Source: Paenibacillus_V sp046244365 (lineage in GTDB: Bacteria; Bacillota; Bacilli; Paenibacillales; NBRC-103111). Taken from it: a DNA stretch of 64,000 nt. Positions 9,073 through 18,366 of the stretch are shown here, piece after piece; the stretch's first letter is position 1; each line of letters begins with the position of its first letter. Made by a program: the position numbers and the translations under genes. The stretch spans positions 6,448,001 through 6,512,000 of the forward strand of contig NZ_CP176395.1 in the NCBI RefSeq assembly GCF_046244365.1, written 5' to 3'. The notes beneath the pieces are model-generated. The model was not told the origin of the DNA. It saw only the letters and a list, made by a program, of their open reading frames with translations, and made no database searches.

Positions 9073-10026
9073 CTACCATAAGGTGTAGTCTTTGCCGCCC
9101 ACGATTTTGACGATGCGGTTGACGGCGACGATCAGGACGATGCCGACAGCCGATTTAAACAGCCCTACCGCGGTGGAATAGCTGTAATCCATGTCGAGCA
9201 GCCCCTTGCGGTAGACGTACGTGTCGATAATATCCGCGACGTTGTACACTTTCGGATTGTACATATTGAAAATCTGGTCGAAGCCCGCATTCAAGATGCC
9301 GCCCATCGAAAGGATCAGCATAATCGCAATGACCGGCACGAGCATCGGCAGCGTGATGGCGAACATCCGCTGCAGCCGCCCGGCGCCGTCGATAATCGCG
9401 GCTTCGTAAAGCTGCGGGTCGATACCGGAAATCGCCGCGAAATAGACAATCGAACCCCAGCCGAACCCTTGAAAGATCGACGTAATCACCAGAATGGTGC
9501 GAAAATAGCGGGGGTCGCCCATATATAGGATGGGATCCGCGCCGAACAGCTTCAGCACGAGGTTTACCGGTCCTTCCAACGAAAAAATGCTGATGAATAT
9601 CCCCGCAAGTACGACCCATGAAATAAAATGCGGCAAATAAGATACCGTCTGTACGGCTTTCTTAAACCGCATGTTCGTCACTTCGTTCAGCAGAAGCGCG
9701 AACAGAATCGGGACGGGAAAACCGAAGGCAAGCTTGTAAACGCTGATGACGAGCGAGTTTTTCAGAACCATATAGAAATACGGATCGTGAAACGCCCGTT
9801 CGAAGTGCTTGAAGCCCGCCCACGGACTCCCGAGAATGCCTTCGGTAATTTTGAAATCCTTGAATGCCAGAACGACCCCGTACATCGGAATGTAATGAAA
9901 AATGAGGTAGTACAGCATGCCGGGAACCAGCATGAGCACGAGAACCCGGTACTCGTTGCGCTTTTTGCCCTTGGCTGCGGGGAGAGCCGCTTCCGCCCTG
10001 CCGATGGCCGTCGATCCTTTCTCCAT
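9073..10026 (-). CDS. sugar ABC transporter permease, LplB type
   Basis: A 317-residue MalF-like permease of the LplB subfamily with six predicted helices after a short basic N-terminus. The EAA loop reads YEAAIIDGAGRLQRMFAITLP, and the family segment FHYIPMYGVVLAFKDFKI follows helix 1. An AAGGAGG site lies upstream of ATG 10026. It is first in the importer operon, 109 bases downstream of the sensor kinase gene. A cre-like site in that gap suggests that the transport genes have their own promoter and catabolite control. Confidence 0.93.
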   Translation of the reverse strand: MEKGSTAIGRAEAALPAAKGKKRNEYRVLVLMLVPGMLYYLIFHYIPMYGVVLAFKDFKITEGILGSPWAGFKHFERAFHDPYFYMVLKNSLVISVYKLAFGFPVPILFALLLNEVTNMRFKKAVQTVSYLPHFISWVVLAGIFISIFSLEGPVNLVLKLFGADPILYMGDPRYFRTILVITSIFQGFGWGSIVYFAAISGIDPQLYEAAIIDGAGRLQRMFAITLPMLVPVIAIMLILSMGGILNAGFDQIFNMYNPKVYNVADIIDTYVYRKGLLDMDYSYSTAVGLFKSAVGIVLIVAVNRIVKIVGGKDYTLW

Positions 10027-10051
10027 TCCGGATGTCCCTCCTTCTCACGCT

Positions 10052-10065
10052 TGTAAGCGGTTACC
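10052..10065. promoter_or_regulatory. cre-like catabolite repression site
   Basis: TGTAAGCGGTTACC matches the CcpA consensus TGWNANCGNTNWCA at 13 of 14 positions. It lies 26 bases before the permease ATG, between it and an AT-rich TATCTTATAA stretch that could be the -10 region, a position suited to roadblock repression. A near-identical site occurs at 63934-63947. Confidence 0.65.
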
Positions 10066-10135
10066 TTTGCTTGCTTATAAGATAGCACAGGAGATCTTTC
10101 AGTTATCTTCGAATCCCTTTCAGATTTGTTTGAAG

Positions 10136-11845
10136 TTATCCCGGCTCGGCCGGCAGCGGGACGGATATGTTCATCGCGGTTCCTTGGCCGGGCGCGCTCT
10201 TTATGGCAATGCCGAACGCCGAGCCGAACATCAGCTGTATCCGTTCGTTTACGTTTTTGAGCCCGTAACCGCCGGAAGGCGAATCCAACAGGCTCTTCAG
10301 CTTCTCTTCGGCGATTCCCGCCCCGTTGTCCTCGACCGTGAACGTCATCGCGGATCCGGATATGCCCGCCGTCACCTTCAATAAGCCGCTCCCTTCCTTC
10401 ATCCGGTTCAGGCCATGCTTAATCGCATTTTCCACAAGCGGCTGCAAAATAAAATTGATCGTCGTGCGGTCGCAAACGGCCTCGTCGATCTCGAAGACCG
10501 CCTGGAAGCGGTGATCGCTCATCGCGAGCATAATTTCTACATACGATTTCACATTCTCGATCTCGTCCCGCACAAGGATCACATTATCTCCTTTGTTCAG
10601 CGCCGTACGGTAAAATTTCGACAGCGTCGTCACCATATGGCTGATCCCGTGCGCTTTGCTTCTCACCGCCTTCCAGTTGATGAACGAAAGCGTGTTGTAT
10701 AGAAAATGCGGGCTGATTTGCGACCGCAGCGCCTTCAGCTCCGCCTCCCGCTGAACGATTTTGTTCGCGTAAGCTTCCCGGATCAGGTCGTTGATGCGCG
10801 CCAGCATATGTCCGAACCGGTTCGTCAGCTCGCCGATTTCATCCTGGGACGTGCTGTGCACCCGCAAATTCAAATTGCCGGCCTCCGCTTCCTTCATCCA
10901 TGAATTCAGCTGGAAGATGCGGCGCAGCATCGTGTTCGAGAAGATCGAAATGATCAATAAAAGGATGACAATGCAGACGGCGATAACGACAAGCGTCGCA
11001 TTGAGGATACGGTCCGCTTTCCCGGTAATTTGTGCGGCCGGCACATAGCAATATATCGTCCAACCCGCCTCCGGTATGGATTGTTTGATCAGGAACGTCT
11101 TCGTACCGCGTATGCTTACAACCCCTTCTTTACCGGCGACGTCGCCATATTCGAATGCCGTTCTCATGGCGTCCGGAGCACTTGCAAAAAGCACGTCTTC
11201 GCTGTCGTCGGCCGCAAATACGCCGTAATCGCGCGACAACGCGGCGAGATTGCCGAGAACGTCCACGTCTTGCAAACGGACGTATAGCACATTGGCCGTA
11301 GGATCGTCCGCTATCGTCGAAAAGCGGCTTGCCGCATATAACCTTTTGTTGTCCGTCGACCAGGTGATGCCGCCATTCCCCGCAAGTGCCTGCTCATACC
11401 ACGGCTCCCCTGCAATGCGCTCGCCCGCCAGGATGTAATTTCCCCGCTCCGGCATGCCGTTCCGGGTATAGATCGTCATTTGCTCCAGCTCCTTGTTCAG
11501 CAGCGATAGCACGTTAAACGTCGGATCCAAATAGTTGGTGTAATCGCGGGACAGATTGACGAGGTCGACATACTGATTGGCCAAAATGCGCTGAATCACC
11601 GTGTTGTACAGCACGTAATGGATCATCTGGTTGTACTGGCCGATTTTGCCGTTGATGCTCCCGGCCGTCGTCGCGACGTTCTTCTGAATCCCCTCCGTCG
11701 ATTGCCGGTAAAGCAAGTCTTTCGTTTGATCGAACGAATAGACGCCGAGGATGCCGATCGGAATGAGGATGACAAGCAAATACGAGAGAAACAGCTTCTG
11801 CTTGAACCGGAGCCGGTTGAACCGCCTGTATACGAATCGCTTCAT
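10136..11845 (-). CDS. sensor histidine kinase, YesM/LytS-like
   Basis: A 569-residue membrane sensor: a helix near residues 17-38, a large extracellular Cache-like domain to about 280, a second helix (TLVVIAVCIVILLLIISI), a HAMP domain, then the His_kinase domain with phospho-acceptor motif QISPHFLYNTLSFINW and an ATPase domain with N box (QPLVENAIKHGL) and G1 box (VEDNGAGI). ATG 11845 overlaps the regulator stop as ATGA, so the two are coupled; the upstream in-frame start would lie inside the regulator gene. Together they probably sense a sugar and switch on the adjacent importer. Confidence 0.93.
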   Translation of the reverse strand: MKRFVYRRFNRLRFKQKLFLSYLLVILIPIGILGVYSFDQTKDLLYRQSTEGIQKNVATTAGSINGKIGQYNQMIHYVLYNTVIQRILANQYVDLVNLSRDYTNYLDPTFNVLSLLNKELEQMTIYTRNGMPERGNYILAGERIAGEPWYEQALAGNGGITWSTDNKRLYAASRFSTIADDPTANVLYVRLQDVDVLGNLAALSRDYGVFAADDSEDVLFASAPDAMRTAFEYGDVAGKEGVVSIRGTKTFLIKQSIPEAGWTIYCYVPAAQITGKADRILNATLVVIAVCIVILLLIISIFSNTMLRRIFQLNSWMKEAEAGNLNLRVHSTSQDEIGELTNRFGHMLARINDLIREAYANKIVQREAELKALRSQISPHFLYNTLSFINWKAVRSKAHGISHMVTTLSKFYRTALNKGDNVILVRDEIENVKSYVEIMLAMSDHRFQAVFEIDEAVCDRTTINFILQPLVENAIKHGLNRMKEGSGLLKVTAGISGSAMTFTVEDNGAGIAEEKLKSLLDSPSGGYGLKNVNERIQLMFGSAFGIAIKSAPGQGTAMNISVPLPAEPG

Positions 11846-13398
11846 AGGCCGAGCTCCTCCCTGAACCGGGTCGGCGTCTTCTCGAAATACGTTTTGAACA
11901 GCGAGCAAAAATACGGAACGTTCGAATACCCGACCATCTTGCTGACATCCGCAATACGCCGGTCCTTGTCGGCAAGCAGTTCCTTGGCTTTTTCCAGCCG
12001 GAACAAAGTCAAATATTTGACAAGGCCGACCCCCTTGCGCTTCGAGAACAAGTGACTCAAATAGTTCGGCGACAAAAAAACGCGTTCGGCTAAGCCCTCC
12101 ACCGTCAGCTCACGGTCGAACTCGGTTCTGATGATCCGAATCACCTCTTCGATTTCTTTGCGGTTTTCGTCGCCTGAGGCCGCCTGCTTCGCTTCCGTAT
12201 CTTCAATCAACCGATCCATGACGCTTTTCAAATCCATCATACGATTCGTTTTGTAGATCAGCTCGAGCCTTTGTTGAAACTCGTCCACCTTATCCCACAT
12301 CGCATTGCCATAAAGCGCTTTCAATAATTCCACGCATAAATATTTGACGTAAACGACCGAAAACTGGCCCCCTTGATGCAGCGCTTCGAACAGCTGGCCG
12401 AACCGGATGCGAACGGCGCCGGTTTCTTTGCTTCCCGCATAGCGGACGAGCTCGGCCATCGTGTCCTCCACGAACTTGGACATGTCGGTATTCACTTGGA
12501 GGGATGCCTGATTCGTAAGCTGTACGGCGGTCTGCTCGAAGAACGACCGGTGCTCGAGCATCGCCTCCAGATCCCGGTACTCCCGTCGCACCTGATTCAT
12601 GCTGTCGATACGGCCGCTGATGAGGACGCCCGCTTCCTCCCCATATTGCTCCTTCATCCAATGAACGAGCCGGTTCCCGGTATGCAGCAGCTCCTCTTTC
12701 CCGTCCGCGCCGGCCGTATCGATAAAGACGAGGCTTTGAAACTCGTTAAGAGGAACAACGTCGTTCCAGCAGTCAAGCGTCTCTCCTAACCGCCGCTCAA
12801 AATCGGTATCGATGCGGTCGAAGAAGCGGTCGGTCGTGCAGATCATCGCCATCCGCATGGAACGGCCGCCATCCAGATGCTTGATAATAACGTCCTGATC
12901 CCGCGTTTCCTCCGCTTCCGCCGCCGGTCCGTTCAGCATTTCGGCGACAAGCCGCTGCTTTTCGTACCTTACGCCCTTCAGATACAGCCGGCGCATATGT
13001 TCCTGCGATTGCATGTCCTGCCGCTCCTCCTTCAGGAGCTGAACCGTTTGCGAGATGACCTTCAGAAATTCGTCAATCTGCACCGGCTTGAGCAAATACG
13101 TAACCGCATTCAAATCGATCGCTTTTCGTGCATATTCGAATTCTCCGTAAGCGCTCATGAAGATGACCTTGACGGGGCGGCCTGATAATCGGACGTGCTC
13201 GGCCAGCTGCAGCCCGTCCATTTCCTGCATTCGGATATCGGTCAATAAAATATCGATACTCTCGGACTGCAAATAGTCGAGCGCCGCTTCCGCGCTGTCC
13301 GCCTCCGCCAGCTTGATCGGCAGGCCGTATTCCTCTACCAGAAAGCGTACGCCTTCTCGTTCGAATCGATCGTCGTCCACTACAAGCATGTTCACCAT
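11842..13398 (-). CDS. response regulator with AraC-type DNA-binding domain, YesN-like
   Basis: A 518-residue regulator. The receiver domain has acidic residues Asp8-Asp10 and phospho-acceptor Asp54 (LLTDIRM), the switch SAYGEFEYARKAI and Lys in LLKPVQ. A long helical linker (about 130-400) leads to a C-terminal AraC double helix-turn-helix (FLSPNYLSHLFSKRKGVG, then VGYSNVPYFCSLFKTYF). I chose ATG 13398; an upstream TTG (13440) is less likely because the receiver fold begins immediately after 13398. It is first in a probable operon with the kinase, with the importer genes as likely targets. Confidence 0.92.
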   Translation of the reverse strand: MVNMLVVDDDRFEREGVRFLVEEYGLPIKLAEADSAEAALDYLQSESIDILLTDIRMQEMDGLQLAEHVRLSGRPVKVIFMSAYGEFEYARKAIDLNAVTYLLKPVQIDEFLKVISQTVQLLKEERQDMQSQEHMRRLYLKGVRYEKQRLVAEMLNGPAAEAEETRDQDVIIKHLDGGRSMRMAMICTTDRFFDRIDTDFERRLGETLDCWNDVVPLNEFQSLVFIDTAGADGKEELLHTGNRLVHWMKEQYGEEAGVLISGRIDSMNQVRREYRDLEAMLEHRSFFEQTAVQLTNQASLQVNTDMSKFVEDTMAELVRYAGSKETGAVRIRFGQLFEALHQGGQFSVVYVKYLCVELLKALYGNAMWDKVDEFQQRLELIYKTNRMMDLKSVMDRLIEDTEAKQAASGDENRKEIEEVIRIIRTEFDRELTVEGLAERVFLSPNYLSHLFSKRKGVGLVKYLTLFRLEKAKELLADKDRRIADVSKMVGYSNVPYFCSLFKTYFEKTPTRFREELGL

Positions 13399-13555
13399 AA
13401 GCTTTTTCGCCTCGCCTTCCTCAACCGTATTGCAGGCCAAAAGAATGCCCTCTATTGTAATACGACCGAAGCGGGTTGTATTTATAAATAATCCAGATTT
13501 TCATATAAATTAAACATTTAATGGAAAACATAATTTTAAAGCGCCGGATATAAAG

Positions 13556-13573
13556 AACTGACTATTGTCAGTT
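13556..13573. promoter_or_regulatory. palindromic operator of the TetR regulator
   Basis: Perfect inverted repeat AACTGAC-TATT-GTCAGTT, seven-base arms with a four-base centre. It ends seven bases upstream of the -35 box of the promoter driving the TetR-MATE pair, the usual place for a TetR-family autorepressor. Confidence 0.7.
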
Positions 13574-13579
13574 GAGGAA

Positions 13580-13608
13580 TTGTAATTATCTATGATAAAT
13601 GATAATAT
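13580..13608 (+). promoter_or_regulatory. sigma-A promoter for TetR-MATE operon
   Basis: TTGTAA (13580-13585), 17-base spacer, TAATAT (13603-13608). The spacer and -10 also form a weaker inverted repeat, ATTATC (13585-13590) with GATAAT (13601-13606), which may be a second operator half. Confidence 0.65.
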
Positions 13609-13670
13609 ACTGATTATCACAACCTGACTACGGTAAGGTAAATAGCATGGAACAACGAAGGGGGAGCCTG

Positions 13671-14249
13671 ATGAACCGCAGAGAAGAGATTAAAAAAATC
13701 GCGGTCGGCCATCTGCTGCAGTACGGCTACGAGGGCACGAAGCTGGCGGATATCGCCCATGAGGTCGGCATTAAGAAGCAGTCGATCTATGCGCATTTCA
13801 AAGATAAGAAAGAGCTCGTCGTCGAAATCCACGAGGAAGCGACCAAGCAGGAAATTGCCTTTCTGACCTCGTTCTTCAGCGAACACAAAGGAAAGCCGCT
13901 GCAGAAGCTGCTTCACATGTTCGTTCTCGAGATGAGAGACCGGTATGCCGACAACCGCAACGTCAAACTGATGTTCCTGATGGCGTTCATGCCGCCGGAA
14001 CAGCTTCAAGAACTGTTTATCACGATGTACGAGCTCTATTCGCATCATCTGCTGCATCTGCTCGAGCTCGCTTTCCAGCACGATCCGTCGATCAAGGCAA
14101 ATCCGAAGGACGCCGCGCTTGCCGTTCACACCATTTACGAAGGCCTATCCGCAAAGCTCATATTCGGCAGCCCGGAATATTTCATTCAAGCGTCGGATAC
14201 GACTTTTTCCTTGCTCTGGCAAGGGCTGCTTCATAGAGAGGAAGGGTAA
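13671..14249 (+). CDS. TetR/AcrR family transcriptional regulator
   Basis: A 192-residue repressor. The N-terminal helix-turn-helix reads EGTKLADIAHEVGIKKQSIYAHFKDKKEL, followed by a helical ligand-binding domain rich in Met, Leu and His (for example LYSHHLLHLLELAF). Start 13671 is chosen because AGGGGGAG lies just upstream; the ATG at 13647 has no ribosome site. The MATE exporter begins eight bases after its stop, so it almost certainly controls that gene and itself through the 18-bp palindrome upstream. The inducer is unknown. Confidence 0.9.
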   Translation: MNRREEIKKIAVGHLLQYGYEGTKLADIAHEVGIKKQSIYAHFKDKKELVVEIHEEATKQEIAFLTSFFSEHKGKPLQKLLHMFVLEMRDRYADNRNVKLMFLMAFMPPEQLQELFITMYELYSHHLLHLLELAFQHDPSIKANPKDAALAVHTIYEGLSAKLIFGSPEYFIQASDTTFSLLWQGLLHREEG

Positions 14250-14257
14250 GAAGAGTC

Positions 14258-15619
14258 ATGCATACCGCTAATCAAAAGCTTTCTTCCTTGGAAACCGATT
14301 CCGTAGGAAAAGTGTTCTTCCGTTATTTGATCCCGTCGCTCGTCGGCATGCTGATGATGTCCGTCAACGTCGTCATTGACGGCATCTTTGTCGGGCACCG
14401 CTTCGGCGAGGTCGCATTGGCGGGGGTCAACGTCGCTTCGCCAGTCTTTTCGATCTATTTCGCCGTCTCCCTATGGATCGGCATCGGCGGGGCCGCCCTG
14501 TATTCCAGGCATCTCGGCGCCAAGGAATATGCCCAGGCGCGATCCGTGTTTACGCATTCGCTGACGCTTATTTTCAGCTTGACCCTTATACTCGCCATAT
14601 TAGCGTACACGTTCCGCCAGAAGCTCGCCGTATTTCTCGGGGCGAATGACGAGACGATGCCATACGTCATGGAGTTTCTGAACGTACTGCTGGCCTTCGG
14701 CTTCGTCATCACCGTGCAGAACGCGTTCAGCGTCTTCGTCCGCAACGACGGCAATCCGAATCTCGCGATGATCTCCCTGCTCGTTACCGCAGGCTGCAAC
14801 GTCTTGCTCAACTATATTTTCTTGTTCGTCTTGGACTTCGGCGTCGCCGGCTCCGCCTTCGCCTTGGTCGGCGCGGCCGGGATCGGTGCATGCGTCCTGT
14901 TTACCCACTTCCTGCGCAAAGACAGCATCCTGCGCTTCGTCAAATTCCGGTTCTCGTGGAAGCTGGCCAAAAGCACGTTCACGATCGGCTTTCCAAGCTT
15001 CGTCGCGGAAATCGGCATCGCCGTGTTTACGGCAGGGTACAATATGGCTATGGTGCGCTGGGCCGGCACGGTCGGCGTTTCGGCCTTCTCGATTCTCAAT
15101 TACGTGCACAGCGTTATGCTCATGATGTTCATCGGCATGGGTTCCGGCATCCAGCCGCTTATCAGCTATTACCGGGGCGCGAAGCGGCACGACCGCGAGC
15201 GTCAAACGATCCGCATCGCCGTCATTACGGCGGTAGGCGTCGGCATGGGCGTATTCCTGATCGGTCTGATTGCCGCGGACGGCATCGTCTCGCTGTTCGG
15301 GACGTTTACCGGCGAGGTGCGGGCCATGGCTGCTACGGGTATTCGGCTGTTCTTCATCGCTTATTTGTTCATGGGCGTCAATTTCGTCATGATGACCTAT
15401 TTCCAAAGCACCGATCAAGTCAAAATGGCGACCTGGATCACCGTAGCCAGGGAGATGCTGCTGATGGTCGCCATCCTGTTCACGCTGCCTTATCTGATCG
15501 GCACGACCGGCGTTTGGCTCGCAATCCCGCTCTCGGAGCTGATCGTCGTCGTTACCGTTTATGCGTACATTCGCCGCCGATTGCGCGGTTCTCCCTCAGC
15601 GGTCCCGGCCGTGGAGTAA
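14258..15619 (+). CDS. MATE family efflux transporter
   Basis: A 453-residue multidrug and toxin extrusion protein with 12 predicted helices in two repeats. The first repeat begins FFRYLIPSLVGMLMMSVNVVIDGIF, and the second carries the matching FTIGFPSFVAEIGIAVFTAGYN. These proteins expel cationic or amphipathic compounds using Na+ or H+ gradients. It resembles the MepA/DinF-like branch. Co-transcribed with the upstream TetR gene and followed by a strong terminator. Confidence 0.92.
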   Translation: MHTANQKLSSLETDSVGKVFFRYLIPSLVGMLMMSVNVVIDGIFVGHRFGEVALAGVNVASPVFSIYFAVSLWIGIGGAALYSRHLGAKEYAQARSVFTHSLTLIFSLTLILAILAYTFRQKLAVFLGANDETMPYVMEFLNVLLAFGFVITVQNAFSVFVRNDGNPNLAMISLLVTAGCNVLLNYIFLFVLDFGVAGSAFALVGAAGIGACVLFTHFLRKDSILRFVKFRFSWKLAKSTFTIGFPSFVAEIGIAVFTAGYNMAMVRWAGTVGVSAFSILNYVHSVMLMMFIGMGSGIQPLISYYRGAKRHDRERQTIRIAVITAVGVGMGVFLIGLIAADGIVSLFGTFTGEVRAMAATGIRLFFIAYLFMGVNFVMMTYFQSTDQVKMATWITVAREMLLMVAILFTLPYLIGTTGVWLAIPLSELIVVVTVYAYIRRRLRGSPSAVPAVE

Positions 15620-15712
15620 GGGAATAGCTGCCTTGCAGCGCGTCGGGGAAACGATCCGATCAAGGGGCTGCCCCTGAAACGAGCAGTACCTAATCGACCA
15701 GCCCCAAATAGG

Positions 15713-15758
15713 AATAAACCTCCAAAACCACAAAAGTGGCGTTGGAGGTTTATTTTTT
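15713..15758 (+). terminator. terminator after MATE gene
   Basis: Thirteen-base perfect arms AATAAACCTCCAA (15713-15725) and TTGGAGGTTTATT (15742-15754) with an inner CCAC/GTGG stem, then TTTTTT. The outer arm sequence recurs at the sspH/guaB terminator (53656-53693). Confidence 0.85.
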
Positions 15759-15759
15759 A

Positions 15760-16122
15760 GCCTGATCATCCTTCAAAAGCGCGGGCTCCCGATTCCCGTT
15801 CCGGAGTAGGCTAAAGAACAGTTAACCGAAAAAAAACGTTTTTGCATTCTGAAAATTCCTAAGATCAACCCGAAAAATGGCGGTGAGCTATGTAAACGAT
15901 GACCATTACCTCTTTTGTAAAAAATGCTGGGTTATATTATTTAGATACTCTTCGTCAACCGTATTTTCCTTCATACTTATGAGCATCTTTGCATCTTCTC
16001 CAACTAGCAGGTGTACGAAAGATTTTTTCAAAAACAATCACGATATTGCCGCAGATTAAAAATAACCCGCGTCCGAACTTGGAGCATATGATTCTTCATG
16101 GGCTCATCCTTCGTTTTTTTCT
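15760..16122. other. intergenic region without recognisable gene
   Basis: About 360 AT-rich bases between the MATE terminator and the AraC gene. Short open frames exist but have no ribosome site or family resemblance. The sequence just before the terminator (15661-15706) has a GGGGCTG...CAGCCCC pairing that could be a degenerate element end. I see nothing else that I can name. Confidence 0.4.
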
Positions 16123-17016
16123 TTATGCTTTCAGGCGCTTTATATCCTGTCTAGGCGGGAATCCAAACATTCGGGAATACTCACGGCTGAATTGCGAGGG
16201 ACTTTCATAGCCTACTCGAAATGCCACATCAGTGGCATCTTCTGACTCCGTTAATAATAGGCGACGGGCTTCCTGAAGCCTCAGTTGTTTTTGGAACTGA
16301 ATCGGGCTCATGGCAGTTACTTCTTTAAAGTGTCGATGAAACGAAGAAACACTCATATTCGCTATTTCGGCAAGTTCTTCAATCCGAAATGAACGAGCAT
16401 AGTTATTCGTGATGTGGTCGATCACGTCTTTGATTTGACGGGCGGAGCTACCCTCTATTGCAATTTGTTCAAGCGTAACCCCATGCTGTCCATGCATAAT
16501 CCTATACAGAATTTCCTTCGTAAACAACGGGGCAAGGATCGGGATATCCTTCGGTTCGTCCAGCAAACGAGCTAACCGGATGACTGCATCCAACAAAGGC
16601 ATCTCCATCCGACTGACAAACATACCTCGCTTCGCGTTTTCTCTCGGTCCTACACGAATTTCTGAATCACACAAAACCTCTAGGATTTGTTTCGCCGAAA
16701 ATTCAAGTTTGAAACCAAGATATGGAACATCAGGGGTAGCTTCAGTGACTTGGGCGGTAACTGGCAGGTGAACGGATGCAACAAGGTAATCGGCAGGACT
16801 ATACCTAAACCGCTCTTGTCCCAACCATACCTCCTTCGCCCCTTGAACCACAATACAGAAGGAAGGTTTGTAAACTCCATGGTTTGGTACGGACGCATTG
16901 GAGTCGCGCATAAAAAACAAGGACGGAATAGAAGTTTGGTGAACACCGTCCTTTATTGAGTAACGCTCAATTATTTTGGCGAGCTCATTCTGCTGTTTTG
17001 TGATTATTTCAGACAT
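16123..17016 (-). CDS. AraC family transcriptional regulator with AraC_N cupin domain
   Basis: A 297-residue regulator. The N-terminal AraC_N-type cupin starts at SIPSLFFMRDSNASVPNHGVYKPSFCIVVQG and the C-terminal double helix-turn-helix reads RIEELAEIANMSVSSFHRHFKEVTAMSPIQFQKQLRLQ and ATDVAFRVGYESPSQFSREYSRMFG. Regulators of this subfamily commonly sit beside an oxidoreductase gene, and an aldo/keto reductase is divergently encoded here. Lower G+C than the flanking core genes suggests recent acquisition of this patch. Confidence 0.88.
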   Translation of the reverse strand: MSEIITKQQNELAKIIERYSIKDGVHQTSIPSLFFMRDSNASVPNHGVYKPSFCIVVQGAKEVWLGQERFRYSPADYLVASVHLPVTAQVTEATPDVPYLGFKLEFSAKQILEVLCDSEIRVGPRENAKRGMFVSRMEMPLLDAVIRLARLLDEPKDIPILAPLFTKEILYRIMHGQHGVTLEQIAIEGSSARQIKDVIDHITNNYARSFRIEELAEIANMSVSSFHRHFKEVTAMSPIQFQKQLRLQEARRLLLTESEDATDVAFRVGYESPSQFSREYSRMFGFPPRQDIKRLKA

Positions 17017-17049
17017 TTAATCCTCCTGTTCAGTCTTTCTTTTAGTTCG

Positions 17050-17078
17050 ATTATAGTCCATATTTATCTGTTTCATAA
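17050..17078 (-). promoter_or_regulatory. promoter for the AraC regulator
   Basis: On the minus strand TTATGA (17073-17078), 17-base spacer, TATAAT (17050-17055). The -10 is perfect and the -35 weak, consistent with an activated or autoregulated promoter. Confidence 0.45.
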
Positions 17079-17240
17079 GTGGTAGTGAGAGGATTAGGCA
17101 AACATTTGGTACGAATGGGATAACGGTCGCTTTGTCATCCGGTGCATAATAAGGATGTGAAGCGCAGCGACTGAGTGAGCTTGGTACGGTTGATAGGATT
17201 ACGTTGATTTACACATAATAATAAAATCAGGAGGATTTGC

Positions 17241-18092
17241 ATGAAAAAAGTAGTATTGAACAATGGTGTTGAAATGCCAATTATCGGTTTTGGTGTTTTT
17301 CAGATGGCTGATCTAAATGAATGTGAACAAAGCGTTTATGACGCCATTACGGCAGGCTATCGGCTGATTGATACAGCTGCCTCTTATATGAATGAAGAAG
17401 CAGTTGGCAAAGCCATCAAACGGAGTGGCGTGGCGAGAGAGGAATTGTTTATCACCACGAAACTTTGGGTACAGGATGCCGGTTACGAGCGCACAAAGAA
17501 AGCATTCGAAACATCGCTGCAAAGATTGCAGTTGGAGTATTTGGATTTGTATTTAATCCATCAGCCGTTTGGCGATGTGCACGGTTCTTGGCGCGTAATG
17601 GAGGAACTGTATCGGGAAGGAAAGATCCGCGCCATCGGCGTTAGTAACTTCCACCCGGATCGCCTGATCGATTTGATCATTCATAATGAAGTTGTTCCAG
17701 CCGTAAACCAGGTGGAAACGCACCCGTTCAACCAACAAATCGAAAATGCGGCATTCATGAAAGAGAACAATGTTCAAATCCAGTCCTGGGCGCCTTTCGC
17801 CGAAGGCAAAAATAACTTGTTCCAGAACGAGGTATTGGTGTCCATTGCCGAGAAGCACAAGAAATCCGTCGCACAAGTGGTTTTACGGTGGTTGACGCAA
17901 AGAGAAATCGTTGTGATTCCGAAGTCGGTTCGTAAAGAAAGAATTATTGAAAACTTCAATATCTTCGATTTCGAACTAAGCCAAGAAGATATAGAATCGA
18001 TTGCTACTTTGGATACAAAAGAGAGCCTGTTCTTTTCACATCGTGATCCTGTAATGGTGAAGTGGATCGGTACCCGCAAACTTGATATCTAA
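17241..18092 (+). CDS. aldo/keto reductase (AKR5-like)
   Basis: A 283-residue NADPH-dependent reductase of (beta/alpha)8 fold. The catalytic tetrad is complete: Asp44, Tyr49, Lys74 and His107 (DTAASY, TTKLW, LIHQPF). The nucleotide-binding segment IPKSVRKERIIENFNIFDFEL is near the C-terminus. It resembles the YvgN/YtbE and 2,5-diketo-gluconate reductase group that detoxifies aldehydes such as methylglyoxal. A clear AGGAGG site precedes ATG 17241. The divergent AraC regulator is its probable controller. Confidence 0.93.
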   Translation: MKKVVLNNGVEMPIIGFGVFQMADLNECEQSVYDAITAGYRLIDTAASYMNEEAVGKAIKRSGVAREELFITTKLWVQDAGYERTKKAFETSLQRLQLEYLDLYLIHQPFGDVHGSWRVMEELYREGKIRAIGVSNFHPDRLIDLIIHNEVVPAVNQVETHPFNQQIENAAFMKENNVQIQSWAPFAEGKNNLFQNEVLVSIAEKHKKSVAQVVLRWLTQREIVVIPKSVRKERIIENFNIFDFELSQEDIESIATLDTKESLFFSHRDPVMVKWIGTRKLDI

Positions 18093-18123
18093 TCATCTTT
18101 TGGATAATAAAACAGATTCCTCA

Positions 18124-18164
18124 AAATATGGAGCAGACGGCACTTGGCCGTCTGCTCCATATTT
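18124..18164. terminator. long perfect hairpin after aldo/keto reductase
   Basis: Eighteen-base perfect arms (18124-18141 and 18147-18164) around the loop ACTTG; the core is GGAGCAGACGGC/GCCGTCTGCTCC. AAA and TTT at the ends make it usable in both directions. Confidence 0.75.
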
Positions 18165-18366
18165 CGTTTGCAGTATCAAAACATTTATTAGGCAAATCTG
18201 CCCATTACTTCAACAGGTACGATATTCCGTCAGCCTGCCGTCATGATGCTATCGTAGAAAAGACTGCCGATCTGTCGGCAGCCTTTGAAGGTGTCTATTA
18301 AGCAAACGTTACCCGTTAGAGTTCAATGCCAATCCCATTCCGAGTAATGGTGATTACTAGGCCCTG

